From positions 1 through 64,000 of the forward strand of contig CAMEAW010000001.1 of NCBI GenBank assembly GCA_945911685.1: a stretch of 64,000 bases of DNA, read 5' to 3'. Below are positions 18,765-27,712 of this stretch, in pieces. The position numbers and the translations under genes were made by a program. Each line of letters begins with the position of its first letter. The first letter of the stretch is position 1. The DNA comes from Bordetella parapertussis. GTDB lineage: Bacteria > Pseudomonadota > Gammaproteobacteria > Burkholderiales > Burkholderiaceae_B. Under the pieces are notes generated by a model. The model ran no database searches. It saw only the letters and a program-made list of their open reading frames with translations, and was not told the DNA's origin.

Positions 18765-18962
18765 CTTTTCTGGGGGTGGGCAGGGGCCTCTGGGCGGATG
18801 TTTGAGGCGCCGAGGATTTTGCAGGATTGGCGGATGAAGGCAGCCCTTGTTTGAGCGAAGCGAGTTTGGGCTGCCGCCGCCAAGACCAAAAATCAGAGGG
18901 GAGTCTGCGAAGCAGACCGACTCGGTCAGCCGCCCAGAGGCCCCTGCCCGCCACCAGAAAAG
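18765..18962. repeat. 198-bp element bounded by 33-bp inverted repeats
   Basis: The left arm (18765-18797) and right arm (18930-18962) are inverted copies matching at 31 of 33 bases, with the core GGGCAGGGGCCTCTGGGCGG. Inside is an 8-bp inverted pair GGCAGCCC/GGGCTGCC (18839-18846 and 18868-18875) around TTTGAGCGAAGCGAG. A second hairpin, GTCTGC-GAA-GCAGAC, lies at 18903-18917. No reading frame in it looks like a gene. The nested hairpins and GC-rich termini resemble a non-coding interspersed element (REP/MITE-like). On RNA it would also form a very strong structure that could end transcription of both convergent genes. Confidence 0.8.
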
Positions 18963-18988
18963 TCAGGGCACAAAGAAAACCCCAAAAC

Positions 18989-20662
18989 TCAAGACAACCC
19001 TGTAATCTGCCCCGCATCATTCACATCAATCCCATTCGCCGCAGGCACAGCAGGTAGCCCCGGCATCGTCATGACATCCCCACACACCATCACCACAAAG
19101 CCAGCACCGGCCGATAACCTGACTTCGCGAATCGTCAACACATGACCGCTCGGTGCCCCTCGTAACTTGGCATCAGTCGAAAACGAGTATTGCGTTTTAG
19201 CAATACACACCGGTAGATCACCATACCCATCGCTTTGTAACTGCGCAATTTGCGCACGCACTTTTGCGTCGGCGGTGATGCTAGCCGCGCCATAGGTTTT
19301 GGTTGCAATGGCTTGTACTTTGTCCCACAACGAATCAGAGTCCTGGTACAAAAATTTAAAGTGATTCGGCTGCTCGCAGAGTTTGACGACAGCGTGCGCT
19401 AAGTCAGCTGCGCCTGCGCCGCCCTGTGCCCAGTGTTTCGCGAGCACCACGTCAACACCAAGCGCGGCAGTGGTGGCCTGCAACAGCGCAATTTCAGCGT
19501 CAGTGTCTTCTGTGCGGTGGTTGATGGCCACGACGCAAGGCAATCCAAAATTCTGCGTGATGTTATGAATGTGGCGCTCAAGATTCACGAGCCCAGCGCG
19601 CAGTGCGTCAAGGTTTTCGGTACCCACGTCTTTGACTTCGACGCCACCGTGATACTTCAGTGCTCGCACAGTTGCGACTAACACCACGGCTGAAGGCGTT
19701 AGCCCTGCTTTGCGGCATTTAATATCAAAGAATTTTTCGGCGCCTAAGTCTGCGCCAAAGCCCGCTTCCGTCACAACGTAATCGGCGAGTTTTAAAGCGG
19801 TGGCTGTAGCCAGTACCGTGTTACAACCATGCGCAATATTGGCGAAGGGGCCACCGTGCACAATTGCAGGATTATTTTCAAGTGTCTGAACAAGGTTTGG
19901 TGCAAGCGCTTCTTTTAACAGCGCAGTCATCGCGCCTTGCGCTTGCAAATCGCGCGCCAAAATCGGTTTGCCGGTGAGCGAGTAGCCGATGACGATATTG
20001 CCCAAGCGCTCTTTTAAGTCTTTTAGATTTTTGACCAGACAAAAGATGGCCATGATTTCTGAGGCCACCACGATATCGAAATGATCTTCGCGTGGAAAGC
20101 CGTTGGCGGTGCCGCCTAAACCCACCACGATGTTTCGCAGGGCACGATCATTTAAGTCAACAACGCGCCGCCAGTTCACACGACGCACGTCGATCCCTAG
20201 CTTGTTGCCGTGATGAATATGGTTGTCGATCAGCGCGGCCAGCAGGTTGTTGGCCAAGGCGATGGCATTGAAATCACCCGTGAAATGCAAATTGATGTCT
20301 TCCATAGGAACAATTTGCGCCATGCCGCCGCCCGCAGCGCCGCCCTTCATACCGAAGACGGGGCCTAAAGATGGTTCGCGTAAACACATGATGGCGCGCT
20401 TGCCAATGTGATTCAGAGCGTCTCCTAAGCCGACGGTTGTGGTGGTTTTTCCTTCGCCAGCTGGGGTCGGCGAAATTGCCGTCACAAGCACCAGCTTGCC
20501 GTTGGGGCGCGAGGCTAACGTATCGATATATTCAAGCGAAAGCTTGGCTTTGAAGCGCCCGTAGGGTTCAAGCTGTTCAATGGGGATTTCTAGACGATCT
20601 GCTGCAAGATCAAGAATGGGGCGTTTATTCGCGGCCTGAGCGATTTCGAGGTCACTGCGCAT
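18989..20662 (-). CDS. fhs: Formate--tetrahydrofolate ligase
   Basis: A 557-residue enzyme that makes 10-formyl-tetrahydrofolate from formate, THF and ATP. The start [11 protein letters not shown] is typical of the family, so I take the ATG at 20662 over a TTG at 20680. The P-loop [11 protein letters not shown] is at about residues 62-72, and the [17 protein letters not shown] segment follows. The length is standard. It stands alone, convergent with fumarase, and its stop lies 26 bases beyond the inverted-repeat element. It feeds one-carbon units to purine, methionine or formate metabolism. Confidence 0.95.
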   Translation of the reverse strand: MRSDLEIAQAANKRPILDLAADRLEIPIEQLEPYGRFKAKLSLEYIDTLASRPNGKLVLVTAISPTPAGEGKTTTTVGLGDALNHIGKRAIMCLREPSLGPVFGMKGGAAGGGMAQIVPMEDINLHFTGDFNAIALANNLLAALIDNHIHHGNKLGIDVRRVNWRRVVDLNDRALRNIVVGLGGTANGFPREDHFDIVVASEIMAIFCLVKNLKDLKERLGNIVIGYSLTGKPILARDLQAQGAMTALLKEALAPNLVQTLENNPAIVHGGPFANIAHGCNTVLATATALKLADYVVTEAGFGADLGAEKFFDIKCRKAGLTPSAVVLVATVRALKYHGGVEVKDVGTENLDALRAGLVNLERHIHNITQNFGLPCVVAINHRTEDTDAEIALLQATTAALGVDVVLAKHWAQGGAGAADLAHAVVKLCEQPNHFKFLYQDSDSLWDKVQAIATKTYGAASITADAKVRAQIAQLQSDGYGDLPVCIAKTQYSFSTDAKLRGAPSGHVLTIREVRLSAGAGFVVMVCGDVMTMPGLPAVPAANGIDVNDAGQITGLS

Positions 20663-20960
20663 ATCAGAGGGTCCGGGCAAGAGTGTCTGTTGTTGAGGTC
20701 ACGATATTACTTGTGCTGAGTCCAGATGCGCTTATAAAGAGATAAAAATCCTATTGAAACCAGGTCCGCCCGCGCTTAGTCTTAGTTTTTTGAGACCAGC
20801 GGGTTAAAAAATTTCACAATATGGGATAAACTCAATGCTGCAACGCGCCAAAATTGTGAGTTTGCAGGCCCTTGTTGCTCATCAACATACCGGCAATCGT
20901 TCAGTGCTTGATCGATCGTGAACTTGCTCGGGATTGTGCCGCTTTTTATTGACCTTGAAT

Positions 20961-21776
20961 ATGCTCCGTTACGTTTCGTCTGAGGCCGCTGTATCCGCTC
21001 AGCCCGAGTCTGGCGCCATGGGTATGGCGATCCAGGTGCTGGGGCGTGCGACGCAACTGCTTGATGCGTTAGCCGCGCAGCCCGATCCAGTTGCGTTAAA
21101 AGATTTAGCAAAAACGACCGGGCTTCACACCTCGACGGCACACCGTATTTTGAGTGACTTGGTGATTGGGCGCTATGTCGATCGGGTGGATAACGGCCTA
21201 TATCAACTTGGCATGCGTTTGCTTGAGTTAGGTTCGCTCGTAAAGGGGCGTTTGAACGTGCGCGAAGCGGCCTATGAGGCCATGCACGCCCTGCACCGCT
21301 TAACGGGGCAAACCGTTAATCTGTCGGTGCAGCAGGGCGATGAAATTATCTATATCGACCGTGCCTGGAGCGAGCGCTCGGGGATGCAAGTGGTACGGGC
21401 TATCGGGGGCCGGGCGCCACTGCACCTGACTTCAAATGGTAAGTTGTTTTTGTCAGTGGCCGACGCGCGGCAAGTGCGCACCTATGTCACGCGCACGGGC
21501 CTGGCAGCCAGCACCGTAAACAGTATTACGACGCTAGAAAAACTCGAGCACGAATTGGTCTCGGTGCGCCAGCTCGGTTACGCGCGCGACAACGAAGAGC
21601 TTGAGTTGGGCGTACGTTGTATCGCGGCCGGCATCTATGACGATACCGGCAAACTGGTGGCAGGGCTCTCGATTTCGGCACCTTCAGGGCGCCTGCAAGA
21701 CGCCTGGATCCCCCAGTTAGTATCAACCGCCGGCAGCATCTCAGAAGCGCTAGGCTACGAGGTCACCGGCGGCTGA
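20961..21776 (+). CDS. IclR-family transcriptional regulator
   Basis: A regulator of about 271 residues with an N-terminal winged helix (GMAIQVLGRATQLLDALA, then L-K-D-L-A-K-T-T-G-L-H-T-S-T-A-H-R-I-L as the recognition helix region). A C-terminal IclR ligand-binding domain runs from about residue 100 to the end and includes the conserved C-I-A-A-G-I segment. The open frame begins earlier (20934), but the ATG at 20961 is more natural, and a further ATG at 21018 is also possible. It diverges from fhs and is convergent with the Bug receptor gene. In the spacer, TTCACAAT (20813-20820) and ATTGTGAG (20853-20860) form a loose inverted pair that might be its operator. The inducer is unknown. Confidence 0.88.
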   Translation: MLRYVSSEAAVSAQPESGAMGMAIQVLGRATQLLDALAAQPDPVALKDLAKTTGLHTSTAHRILSDLVIGRYVDRVDNGLYQLGMRLLELGSLVKGRLNVREAAYEAMHALHRLTGQTVNLSVQQGDEIIYIDRAWSERSGMQVVRAIGGRAPLHLTSNGKLFLSVADARQVRTYVTRTGLAASTVNSITTLEKLEHELVSVRQLGYARDNEELELGVRCIAAGIYDDTGKLVAGLSISAPSGRLQDAWIPQLVSTAGSISEALGYEVTGG

Positions 21777-21828
21777 GCTATACGAGGCAGTCACGACGTG
21801 AGCTGCAATGGCGTGACCCGTCACACAG

Positions 21829-22848
21829 TTACTTTAAAGTGATGCCGCGTGCTTTAACGAGCTCACCCCAGCGCTTGACCTCAGCCTCTATCAGTTGGCC
21901 AAAGACCTCGGGAGAGTCCTTGGCTGGCGTCAGGCCGTCGATGGCTAATTGTTCGGCAGTCGCTGGGTCACTGAGCGCCTCAACAATAGCTTTGTTTAAT
22001 TTATCAACGATATCCTTTGGGATGCCTTTGGGCCCAATCAAGCCGTGCCAAACCGCGACATCAAAGCCTGGGTAGCCAGATTCGATCACAGTAGGCAATT
22101 CGGGTAGAGCGTCAAGCCGATCCTTGGTGGTGACGGCCAAGCCTTGTAGCTTGCCGGATTTGACGTGCGGAACGGTTGAGGCGACTGTGCCAAACATAAA
22201 TTGCACCGTTCCAGAGATCGTGTCAGTTAAGGCGGGTGAGGTCCCCTTATAAGGAATGTGAAGCGCCTCGACGCCAGCGACACTTAAAAAATATTCTGTT
22301 GCGATATGCGTAATGCTACCCGCACCCGATGAGGCGTACGCGAGTTTGCCCGGCTCACTTTTTGCACGCTCAACCAGCTCTTTCAGCGTTTTAATTTGCG
22401 TGCCTGGGTTGGTGGCAACCACAAACGGACCACTCGCCAAGCGAGCCACCGCTGTGATGTCTTTGACTGGATCAAAAGGCAACTTATATAGATTGGCGTT
22501 TACGGTGTAGCTGGTTGCAGCTAAAAAAAGCGTATAGCCATCGCCGGCTGCTCGCAGAGCGACCTCAGCACCCAGATTGCCGCCGGCTCCGGGTCGATTT
22601 TCAACATAAACGGTTTGCCCCAGTTTCGCCGTGAGGCGCTGCGCCACGATGCGCGCAATGAAGTCAGAGCCGCCGCCTGGCGCAAAGCCAACAACGATTT
22701 TGATGGATTTACTGGGGTACTCGGCAGCAGTTTGTGCAGTTTGTGCGTAAGCAAGAGGCGCCACTGAGAATGACGCACTGAATAGGGCTGCAGCGCAAAG
22801 TAAACGTCTGACAGAAGCGGTTTGTGAGAGTTTGCCGAGATAAGCCAT
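21829..22848 (-). CDS. Bug/TctC-family periplasmic solute-binding protein
   Basis: A 339-residue receptor with a Sec signal peptide (basic VRR, hydrophobic LLCAAALFSASFSVAPLAYA, cleavage after about residue 35). The core family motifs are present: Y-P-S-K-S-I-K-I-V-V-G-F-A-P-G-G near the mature N-terminus, then E-N-R-P-G-A-G-G-N-L-G. The late segment PGFDVAVWHGLIGPKGIP is also typical. Such proteins bind carboxylates and other organic acids for TTT transporters. No TctA or TctB membrane gene is next to it, so it is an orphan receptor, as is common in Bordetella relatives. It may be controlled by the convergent IclR-family gene, but that is inference. Confidence 0.92.
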   Translation of the reverse strand: MAYLGKLSQTASVRRLLCAAALFSASFSVAPLAYAQTAQTAAEYPSKSIKIVVGFAPGGGSDFIARIVAQRLTAKLGQTVYVENRPGAGGNLGAEVALRAAGDGYTLFLAATSYTVNANLYKLPFDPVKDITAVARLASGPFVVATNPGTQIKTLKELVERAKSEPGKLAYASSGAGSITHIATEYFLSVAGVEALHIPYKGTSPALTDTISGTVQFMFGTVASTVPHVKSGKLQGLAVTTKDRLDALPELPTVIESGYPGFDVAVWHGLIGPKGIPKDIVDKLNKAIVEALSDPATAEQLAIDGLTPAKDSPEVFGQLIEAEVKRWGELVKARGITLK

Positions 22849-22929
22849 GATGCTGTGACCACCATAATGAATAAAGCAGTCAGTCTAGGGGACAAGCGTG
22901 CCAAAGTCGATCATTTTGTTGTTTTTTTG

Positions 22930-22945
22930 GTGCGCTGCAACAAAT
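22930..22945 (+). promoter_or_regulatory. Putative PhaR-type operator, upstream copy
   Basis: GTGCGCTGCAACAAAT. It matches the copy at 22986-23001 at 13 of 16 bases and lies five bases upstream of the -35 hexamer of the phasin promoter. TGC-rich sites of this kind are bound by the PHA-granule repressor PhaR at phasin promoters in related bacteria. The assignment here is inferred from position and repetition. Confidence 0.5.
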
Positions 22946-22950
22946 AACGG

Positions 22951-22978
22951 TTGACATGAGCGAAAGTAGGCTTAAAAT
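22951..22978 (+). promoter_or_regulatory. Sigma-70 promoter of the phasin gene
   Basis: A perfect -35 TTGACA (22951-22956), a 16-base spacer and a -10 TAAAAT (22973-22978). It lies 60 bases before the phaP start codon and between the two matching putative operators, so a bound repressor could block it. Confidence 0.75.
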
Positions 22979-22985
22979 GACACTT

Positions 22986-23001
22986 GTGCAGTGCAGCAAA
23001 T
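22986..23001 (+). promoter_or_regulatory. Putative PhaR-type operator, downstream copy
   Basis: GTGCAGTGCAGCAAAT begins seven bases after the -10 hexamer, covering the likely transcription start. With the upstream copy it gives the shared pattern GTGCNNTGCANCAAAT, suited to repression of phaP until the regulator is titrated onto PHA granules. Confidence 0.5.
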
Positions 23002-23038
23002 CCTGCAAATAATTTGATCCTAACCCCAGGAGTTCACT

Positions 23039-23614
23039 ATGTCAGCGATCCCCCAGCAAGTTCTGAACAGCCAAAAGGCTGCCATCGACACATTTGTCGC
23101 CGTTCAAACCAGCATGTTCTCTGGTTTTGAAAAATTCGTCGACCTCAATCTTAAAGCCATGAAAGCGACTTTGGATGACGTGTCACAAAAGTCACAACAA
23201 GTTGCCAGCATCAAAGATGCACAAGAAGCTGTTGCGATGTCGTCAAACATGGCTCAGCCAGCCACCGAGAAAGCCATGGCATACAGCAAGCACGTGTATG
23301 ACATCATGTCTGGTGTGCAGGCCGACCTCGCCAAACTTGGCGAAACGCATGCTGCCGAAGGCCAAAAGCATGTAAACGACGCAGTCGAACAGTTCAGCAA
23401 GCACGCTCCGGCTGGTTCAGAAAGTGCCGTTGCCATGATCAAAAGCGGTTTGGCTCAAGCCACCACTGCTTACGATGCCATGACCAAAGCCGCTAAACAA
23501 GCTGCCGAAACTGCAGAAAAGAACCTGACTGCAGCTGCTGCAGCAACGTTCAAAGCTGCCGGCGATGCCGCTGAAACAGTCAAAGCCACCACGCGTGGTC
23601 GTAAAGCTGCTTAA
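23039..23614 (+). CDS. phaP: Phasin (PHA granule-associated protein)
   Basis: A 191-residue helical protein of the phasin_2 type that coats polyhydroxyalkanoate granules. It opens with SAIPQQVLNSQKAAIDTF and continues in amphipathic helix with Q, A and K abundant. It ends in an alanine/lysine-rich tail (AAAAATFKAAGDAAETVK) finishing RGRKAA. There is no signal peptide. The start is supported by AGGAG at 23028-23032, six bases before the ATG. Its presence implies that the cell stores PHA. It stands alone, with its own promoter, two putative operators and a strongly structured downstream region. Confidence 0.93.
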   Translation: MSAIPQQVLNSQKAAIDTFVAVQTSMFSGFEKFVDLNLKAMKATLDDVSQKSQQVASIKDAQEAVAMSSNMAQPATEKAMAYSKHVYDIMSGVQADLAKLGETHAAEGQKHVNDAVEQFSKHAPAGSESAVAMIKSGLAQATTAYDAMTKAAKQAAETAEKNLTAAAAATFKAAGDAAETVKATTRGRKAA

Positions 23615-23629
23615 GTAAAAATCTTGACC

Positions 23630-23767
23630 AAGCTTGATTGAGCGGCCACTTACCGCAACGTAATCAAGCTTAAAAGCATTTTGCCCACAAAGACGTTGTT
23701 GTTAGGCCTGATTGCATTGTGTCGCAATTGGTTTAGCTGCAACGGCTGCGTGGGCAAAGTGTTTTTT
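23630..23767 (+). terminator. Structured 3' region of phaP with probable terminator
   Basis: Two inverted repeats follow the phaP stop. The first is AAGCTTGATT (23630-23639) with AATCAAGCTT (23662-23671). The second is TTTGCCCAC (23680-23688) with GTGGGCAAA (23750-23758), followed by six T residues (23762-23767). An inner ATTGC/GCAAT hairpin (23711-23728) lies inside the second. The T-run after the last stem makes it terminator-like. The long folded interior would also suit a 3'-derived small RNA, for which there is no direct evidence. Confidence 0.5.
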
Positions 23768-23869
23768 ATCGTTCGCCCGATGTTCGGCCACGAAGCTTAG
23801 CAGTGCCCAGAAATGACCGCCTCAACGCTGTAAATATCGACCCTTTCCGTTTAAGCGGCCGCCACGTGT

Positions 23870-24919
23870 TTAACCTCGCGCTGCGACCATTGCTTTAACG
23901 CTTTCGCTCACTAGCGCTGGCCCGCGATAAATCAGCCCCGTGTAGAGCTGAACCGCGTCAGCGCCAGCGGCGATTTTTTCAGCGGCGTGTTGCCCAGAGA
24001 CAATCCCCCCAACTCCGATAATGGCGAGCTCGGCTCCGACGCGCTGTCGCAAGCGTGCAATCACTTCAAGCGAGCGTGCATGCAGCGGAGCGCCTGACAA
24101 ACCGCCGGCTTCGTCAGCGTGGCTCATGCCTTGCACCGCCGAGCGCTCGAGCGTGGTGTTGGTAGCGATGACGCCATCGATGCCATGGCGTGGTAGCACT
24201 TGAGCAATGATGTCGATTTGCTCTTCACTCAAGTCGGGTGCGATCTTAACGGCTAACGGAACGCGTCGGCCGTGCTGCTCGGCGAGCTCTAGCCGACGTT
24301 GTTGGAGTTGAGACAACAGCTGATCAAGTTCGTGCTCACCCTGCAGTGCGCGCAGGTTCTTTGTGTTCGGCGACGAGATATTGACCGTGATGTAATCGGC
24401 ATGGGGGTATACGCCCGTCAGACCGATCAAATAATCATCAGCAGCTTGTTCGATTGGCGTATCGGCATTTTTGCCGATGTTAAGCCCAACGATGCCGCCC
24501 TTGCTGCGCCAGGTGCTGCGCGCCACATTGGCTAAAAATGTTTCAAGCCCTAAGTTGTTGAACCCTAAACGATTAATCAAAGCCTGGGCTTGCGGGATGC
24601 GAAACATACGCGGCTTAGGATTGCCGGGCTGCCCGCGCGGCGTCACCGTACCGACCTCGATAAAACCGAAACCCAGATTACCCATCGCGTCGATATGCGC
24701 GCCGTTTTTATCGAGTCCGGCCGCCAGGCCGACGCGATTGAGCAAGGGCAAACCCATTAGCGTCGAGGGATCCGACACCCTGCTGTGCATCATGCCGCGC
24801 GTCAGTGAACAATCGTAAGCTTTTTGCAGTGCATGCAAGGTGGTGTCGTGGGCAGCTTCTGCATCAAGTGCAAACAGCGCCTGCCGTGCAAGGGGATAAG
24901 CTTGAAAAAGGATGGACAT
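23870..24919 (-). CDS. pyrD: Dihydroorotate dehydrogenase (quinone), class 2
   Basis: A 349-residue membrane-associated flavoenzyme that oxidises dihydroorotate to orotate with quinone as acceptor. It has the N-terminal amphipathic extension of class 2 enzymes ([24 protein letters not shown]). The FMN-binding and catalytic segments include [10 protein letters not shown], the N-R-L-G-F-N-N block, T-V-N-I-S-S-P-N-T, and the late G-V-G-G-I-V-S-G. It is the last of a minus-strand run that begins with a Nudix hydrolase, aat and bpt. Confidence 0.95.
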   Translation of the reverse strand: MSILFQAYPLARQALFALDAEAAHDTTLHALQKAYDCSLTRGMMHSRVSDPSTLMGLPLLNRVGLAAGLDKNGAHIDAMGNLGFGFIEVGTVTPRGQPGNPKPRMFRIPQAQALINRLGFNNLGLETFLANVARSTWRSKGGIVGLNIGKNADTPIEQAADDYLIGLTGVYPHADYITVNISSPNTKNLRALQGEHELDQLLSQLQQRRLELAEQHGRRVPLAVKIAPDLSEEQIDIIAQVLPRHGIDGVIATNTTLERSAVQGMSHADEAGGLSGAPLHARSLEVIARLRQRVGAELAIIGVGGIVSGQHAAEKIAAGADAVQLYTGLIYRGPALVSESVKAMVAARG

Positions 24920-24973
24920 GAGCGGTAAAAAATTTAGAAGTGTGAAAAGATTGGCAAATGCCGCTTGAACAAT

Positions 24974-25717
24974 TTACAGTTTATGGTCAGGATCAGGCGG
25001 GTTGTCACGCCAAGCGCCCTGATAGCGATATTGAATCGGCGCGTAATTTGATTTGTAGGCCATTTTGGCGCTCTGCTCAATCCAGTAGCCCAAGTACAGC
25101 CATTGTAAATTGAGTTGACGGCATTGCTGAATTTGCCACAAGATGCTGTACGTGCCTAAGCTACCCGCAAGCAGAGGATCGTAAAAGGTGTACACCGACG
25201 ATAAACCGTGTTCGAGCACGTCGATGATTGACACCATGCACAACTTACCGTCTTCGTCACGAAACTCAACCAGCCGCGTATTGACCCGACTCGCTAATAA
25301 AAACTGACCATATTGCGCTTGATTATCTTCATCCATGCCCCCGCCAGGGTGGCGTGCAGCCTGATAGCGCGTGTACAAAGCGTAGTGCTCTGCTGACCAC
25401 GCCAGTTTGGCAACCAGGGGGCGCAGATCTTGGTGGCGTTTCAAGGCACGTCTTTGTGTGCGGCCTGGCTTAAAGTCGTTGATACCCACCCTCACCGGAA
25501 TGCATGCGCGACAGTCGTCGCAGTGCGGTCGATAGGTAAAGAGGCCGCTGCGCCGGAAGCCCTCTTCAACTAATTGAGAGTAGGTATCTGTATTGATGAG
25601 GTGACTCGGTGCGGCGACCTGCGAACGCGCCTGGCGCCCAGGCAGGTAGCTGCAAGGGTAGGGCGCAGTCGCGTAAAACTGCAGCGCGGCAAACGGTAGC
25701 TCTTTAATTTGACTCAT
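24974..25717 (-). CDS. bpt: Aspartate/glutamate leucyltransferase (Bpt; arginyltransferase family)
   Basis: A 247-residue aminoacyl-tRNA-protein transferase that adds leucine to N-terminal Asp or Glu, feeding substrates to ClpS/ClpAP. It begins [18 protein letters not shown], the family start. It has the C-S-Y-L cysteine and the paired C-x-x-C motif in [12 protein letters not shown]. The ATG at 25735 would only add six residues outside family homology, so I use 25717. It overlaps the end of aat by 14 bases, so both N-degron transferases are co-expressed. Confidence 0.92.
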   Translation of the reverse strand: MSQIKELPFAALQFYATAPYPCSYLPGRQARSQVAAPSHLINTDTYSQLVEEGFRRSGLFTYRPHCDDCRACIPVRVGINDFKPGRTQRRALKRHQDLRPLVAKLAWSAEHYALYTRYQAARHPGGGMDEDNQAQYGQFLLASRVNTRLVEFRDEDGKLCMVSIIDVLEHGLSSVYTFYDPLLAGSLGTYSILWQIQQCRQLNLQWLYLGYWIEQSAKMAYKSNYAPIQYRYQGAWRDNPPDPDHKL

Positions 25718-26459
25718 GTAAAACACCCACCCCATCTAGCCAGCCAGATTGCCAAATAATATCAGGGGCTGCGGTGTGGTGCCGCACATGCGTCAGAAAC
25801 TGTTCGCGTGGTACCGGACACGCCCCCATACTGGCCAAGTGAGACGTCTGCATTTGGCAGTCAATCCAGTTGACCTGTTGGCGCTGTAAAAACCACACTA
25901 AATGCACGAGCGCAATTTTTGAGGCATCGGTTACACGACTAAACATAGACTCACCAAAAAACATCTTTCCGATACTGACGCCGTAAAGCCCACCCATCAA
26001 CCGGCCATTGATCCACGTTTCAATGCTGTGTGCTTGCCCCGCCAGATGCCAGGCTTGATAAGCGAGTTGCATCTCGGGTGTGATCCAAGTGCCAGGCTGG
26101 CCACCGTTGGCCGCTCGGGCACATCCTCGCATGACGGCAGCAAAGTCGGTGTCGACTCGTACCACCACATCAAAAATTTTAGAGGATTGAGCGGTTGCAA
26201 TTTGCCGTAAGCGCTTACGTAAAGAATGCGACACATGTAGTGCATCGCACTTGAGCACCATGCGCGGATCAGGCGACCACCAAAGGGGCGGTTCGTCTTG
26301 CGAGAACCACGGGAAAATCCCTTGGGTATAAGCCGCGCGTAAACGTGGGATCGATAAATCGGCGCCAGCGGCCAGCAAACCCGCTGGCTCAGTCAGCGCT
26401 TCAGACACCGGGGGGAAAGGCGAATCTGGCTCAAGCCAGGTCAGCGGCAAAGATCCCAA
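25704..26459 (-). CDS. aat: Leucyl/phenylalanyl-tRNA--protein transferase
   Basis: A 251-residue transferase that attaches Leu or Phe to N-terminal Lys or Arg for the N-end rule. Signature segments are [18 protein letters not shown], the I-E-T-W block with [18 protein letters not shown], and [13 protein letters not shown]. The start is TTG at 26459, and another TTG lies three codons later. No ATG is available in the right place. It is translationally close to bpt (14-base overlap), and the two form an N-degron module. Confidence 0.93.
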   Translation of the reverse strand: MGSLPLTWLEPDSPFPPVSEALTEPAGLLAAGADLSIPRLRAAYTQGIFPWFSQDEPPLWWSPDPRMVLKCDALHVSHSLRKRLRQIATAQSSKIFDVVVRVDTDFAAVMRGCARAANGGQPGTWITPEMQLAYQAWHLAGQAHSIETWINGRLMGGLYGVSIGKMFFGESMFSRVTDASKIALVHLVWFLQRQQVNWIDCQMQTSHLASMGACPVPREQFLTHVRHHTAAPDIIWQSGWLDGVGVLHESN

Positions 26460-26474
26460 GATCGACTCAGGCTC

Positions 26475-27056
26475 TTAACGCTTGGTCAAGCCGAGGGAGT
26501 AATGATGCGTGTCGAAGTGGCCGGTTTCACGTTCACGCAGATAATGCTTGAGTGTTGTCGAAACAGATTTAAAGGCGAGGTTATCCCAAGGGATTTCATC
26601 TAAGCCATACCAGCGCGCCTCAAGGGTTTCAGGGCCCGGATCAAGTTCGGGGCCTAAAGCCTTGGCTAAAAAATACACGTGCACCTGATCGACATGCGGG
26701 ATGTTGATCACGGTATAGAGTTGCCCCAACTCGATGCGCACCCCAGCTTCTTCTTGGGTTTCGCGCGCAGCGCCTTCATCCATCGCTTCGCCAAGTTCCA
26801 TAAATCCTGCAGGCAGGGTCCAGAAATTAGCGCGCGGTTCGATCGCACGCAGACACAATAAAATTTTGTCACCCAAAATTGGGAGCGTACCGACGACTAA
26901 GCGTGGATTTTGATAATGCACGGCGCCGCAGGTTTCGCAAAGGTCTCGCTCGCGGTTATCGCCTTCGAGAAGTTTTCGAATGTTTAAGGTGCCACATTGA
27001 CTGCAAAATTTTTGCTGTCGGGGGGCCGGAAAATAAAACTCAGATGGGTGGCTCAT
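26475..27056 (-). CDS. Nudix hydrolase with zinc ribbon
   Basis: A 193-residue protein with an N-terminal zinc ribbon (C18, C21, C40, C43) and a complete Nudix box from G84 to V106, with RE at 98-99 and EE at 102-103. This layout, a short NUDIX domain after a four-cysteine ribbon, is common in proteins annotated as ADP-ribose or NADH pyrophosphatase-like. The NudC-specific SQPWPFPxS motif is not seen after the box, so NADH decapping is not supported. Substrate unknown. It lies 15 bases upstream of aat on the same strand. Confidence 0.88.
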   Translation of the reverse strand: MSHPSEFYFPAPRQQKFCSQCGTLNIRKLLEGDNRERDLCETCGAVHYQNPRLVVGTLPILGDKILLCLRAIEPRANFWTLPAGFMELGEAMDEGAARETQEEAGVRIELGQLYTVINIPHVDQVHVYFLAKALGPELDPGPETLEARWYGLDEIPWDNLAFKSVSTTLKHYLRERETGHFDTHHYSLGLTKR

Positions 27057-27073
27057 AGGCCACTATTTTAAGG

Positions 27074-27712
27074 CTAAAGAGGCGCGGTGGGTAGAGGCGC
27101 TTTGGGATTTGCAACGAAATTTAGGATGCTGGGGAGATCTTTGCGCTGAACCATCGCAAACGCAGCGGGTTGCGCGAGCGCCGTAAAGCACCCCGTCGGA
27201 TCAAAAAAGTCGAGCCCCGTCGCGGGCGTTTGCGTCAGGTCGCTTTGCTCGAGCGCCTCAAGCAGGCTTTGTGCGTGGGCTGTCATGAGGCGATCGGCCA
27301 AAAGGCCAAGGTCGCGGTCGTCGATTCTGGCTGGACCGAGGTTGGTTTGCGCATAGAGTTGTCCGTCCTCATCGAGTAACCATTGCGTGATCCGTTCAAT
27401 GATTTGTTCGTTGTGACTGACGAGCAAGCCGAGCGTCGGATCAAGGCGCACTACAAAAGGCGCCGCATCTAGGCGAACGTACACCCGCTGTGGGCCATTT
27501 TGAAAAAACCATTCGCCCGAGGGTTCGGCGGCGTAGTTTCTACCAAAAAAGCTCAGTATTTGAATATTGGTGATGCCTTCGCCCAAACCGCCCAAGTACG
27601 CGTCGCCTAGGGGATGCAGGCGCCATTCACCGCGCGCCGTAAGCGACAGCCAGCCATAGGCTGCCGGCACATCGGGCCAGCGAATTTGGGCATCAAGTAC
27701 CGATTGATCCAT
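27074..27712 (-). CDS. Conserved hypothetical, DUF2946-like (tentative)
   Basis: A 212-residue soluble protein without a signal peptide. It begins MDQSVLDAQIRWPDVPAAYG, a start I associate with a Burkholderiales family often labelled DUF2946; that label is from memory and is uncertain. A middle segment reads G-E-W-F-F-Q-N-G-P-Q-R-V-Y-V, and there is an acidic D-D-R-D-L-G-L-L stretch. No catalytic motif is visible. It overlaps the end of the MFS transporter gene by 20 bases and precedes the Nudix gene, so it is part of the same transcription unit. Function unknown. Confidence 0.65.
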   Translation of the reverse strand: MDQSVLDAQIRWPDVPAAYGWLSLTARGEWRLHPLGDAYLGGLGEGITNIQILSFFGRNYAAEPSGEWFFQNGPQRVYVRLDAAPFVVRLDPTLGLLVSHNEQIIERITQWLLDEDGQLYAQTNLGPARIDDRDLGLLADRLMTAHAQSLLEALEQSDLTQTPATGLDFFDPTGCFTALAQPAAFAMVQRKDLPSILNFVANPKAPLPTAPL

